Below, in pieces: positions 33,704 through 34,131 of a DNA stretch of 34,131 bases. The stretch is taken from NCBI GenBank assembly GCA_025352625.1, contig JANXSR010000286.1:1-34131 (forward strand), in the 5' to 3' direction. Source of the DNA: Ferruginibacter sp. (lineage in GTDB: Bacteria; Bacteroidota; Bacteroidia; Chitinophagales; Chitinophagaceae). Position 1 is the stretch's first letter, and each line of letters starts with the position of its first letter. Position numbers and translations under genes: made by a program. The notes beneath the pieces were generated by a model. That model was not told the origin of the DNA. It did no database searches and saw only the letters and a list, made by a program, of their open reading frames with translations.

Positions 33704-34131
33704 ATAGAATAGATTTGGTTCATAAAGCTATTGTTCTGATTATTTCATAAAGTGATTCGCCTTAAATTATTACCGATGTTTTTCTGTGAAAGTAACTGAA
33801 GTTGAAAGATAAATAAAAGTATACCTGAAAAAGAGAATTCCTTCAATTCTAGATTTTGCACAATAGCAGTTTTTCTTCCTTCGTCCCAGCTTTTGCACAC
33901 ATTTATTAGGCCCTGTGTTTATAATATTCTATGTAAGCTGATAATTTTGCATCTGTCGCCCCGAACTCCATTAGATTTGTTAATTCATATCGGCTTTGTT
34001 GCATGAATAAAATTTTCAAGATAGCTACCCTATCCTGATTTATAGTTAAGCTATCTTCTTACTTATCGGTTTTGTTGTTTGGAGCATAATGTTGAGTATT
34101 TTACATCCAACAGCCACCTCGGTCTTTTGAT
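33704..34131. other. 428-bp region at the window end without a recognised gene
   Basis: It is AT-rich. A possible 32-codon minus-strand frame lies at 33906-34004. TATCGGCTTTGTTG (33988-34001) recurs with one change at 34064-34077, and AAGATAGCT / AGCTATCTT form an inverted pair near 34018-34058. These could be traces of a degraded mobile element or gene. Confidence 0.5.
33906..34004 (-). CDS. Possible small protein or gene remnant
   Basis: ATG 34004 opens 32 codons, MQQSRYELTNLMEFGATDAK then LSAYIEYYKHRA. The same frame stays open upstream to about 34058 (TINQDRVAILKILF), with TTG 34019 as another start. The composition looks coding, but I recognise no family. A remnant of a longer gene broken upstream is about as likely as a true small protein. 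Confidence 0.3.
   Translation of the reverse strand: MQQSRYELTNLMEFGATDAKLSAYIEYYKHRA

Noticed and set aside
1..34131. CRISPR arrays, prophage or defence islands
   Set aside because: No regularly spaced repeats, cas-like genes, integrases or phage structural genes were found on either strand.

Overview
The window looks like a piece of chromosome from a member of the Bacteroidota, most likely the Chitinophagaceae. The DNA is AT-rich. Many secreted proteins have signal peptides ending in AQ, SQ or GQ. One protein ends in a type IX secretion (T9SS) sorting domain with a YPNPA motif, and several candidate promoters fit the Bacteroidota TTTG / TAnnTTTG pattern. Shine-Dalgarno sequences are mostly absent. 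No phage, complete insertion sequence, plasmid gene or CRISPR array is visible. The family-level assignment is inference.

Region 1 (1-7.8 kb, all + strand) runs from the 3' end of a dihydroorotase-like gene (pyrC) through a DUF4199 membrane protein into a glycan cluster. The cluster holds a membrane-anchored GT2 glycosyltransferase, a GT4-type glycosyltransferase, a heptose-phosphate kinase (hddA), a TylF-like methyltransferase, sedoheptulose-7-P isomerase (gmhA), a heptose-1-P guanylyltransferase (hddC) and a heptose bisphosphatase (gmhB). GmhA, HddA, GmhB and HddC make a full set for GDP-D-glycero-alpha-D-manno-heptose, so the locus probably builds and attaches a heptose-containing surface glycan. 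Between the two glycosyltransferase genes lies a 498-bp unit with perfect 14-bp inverted ends. It carries a GxxExxY-family gene broken by a TAG codon and looks like a small mobile cassette. Its right end supplies the apparent GTG start of the downstream glycosyltransferase.

Region 2 (7.8-15.9 kb) holds a secreted protein of unknown function, a small transthyretin-like protein, lepA (EF4), a secreted alpha/alpha-toroid-like protein and a divergent exported Gfo/Idh/MocA oxidoreductase. The last 52 bp of the oxidoreductase gene are repeated 260 bp downstream. The intergenic spaces contain dispersed repeats and palindromes.

Region 3 (15.9-22.5 kb) has a large secreted three-part protein (PI-PLC/GDPD-like, YncE-like beta-propeller, AcpA-like phosphoesterase). 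It is followed by an AraC regulator, an NAD-dependent aldehyde dehydrogenase and a DUF779 protein. The AraC-aldehyde dehydrogenase spacer has two identical 9-bp sites exactly 21 bp apart, suiting an AraC-type operator.

Region 4 (22.5-34.1 kb) is ordinary mixed content: a DinB-like protein, tRNA-Val(GAC), a WG-repeat protein, a secreted nucleoside hydrolase, a large T9SS-exported protein, and a minus-strand series of a secreted unknown, a ChaN-like protein, MTA/SAH nucleosidase (mtnN), a secreted alpha/beta hydrolase, a GNAT acetyltransferase and a DUF1801 protein. The last 428 bp hold no recognised gene.
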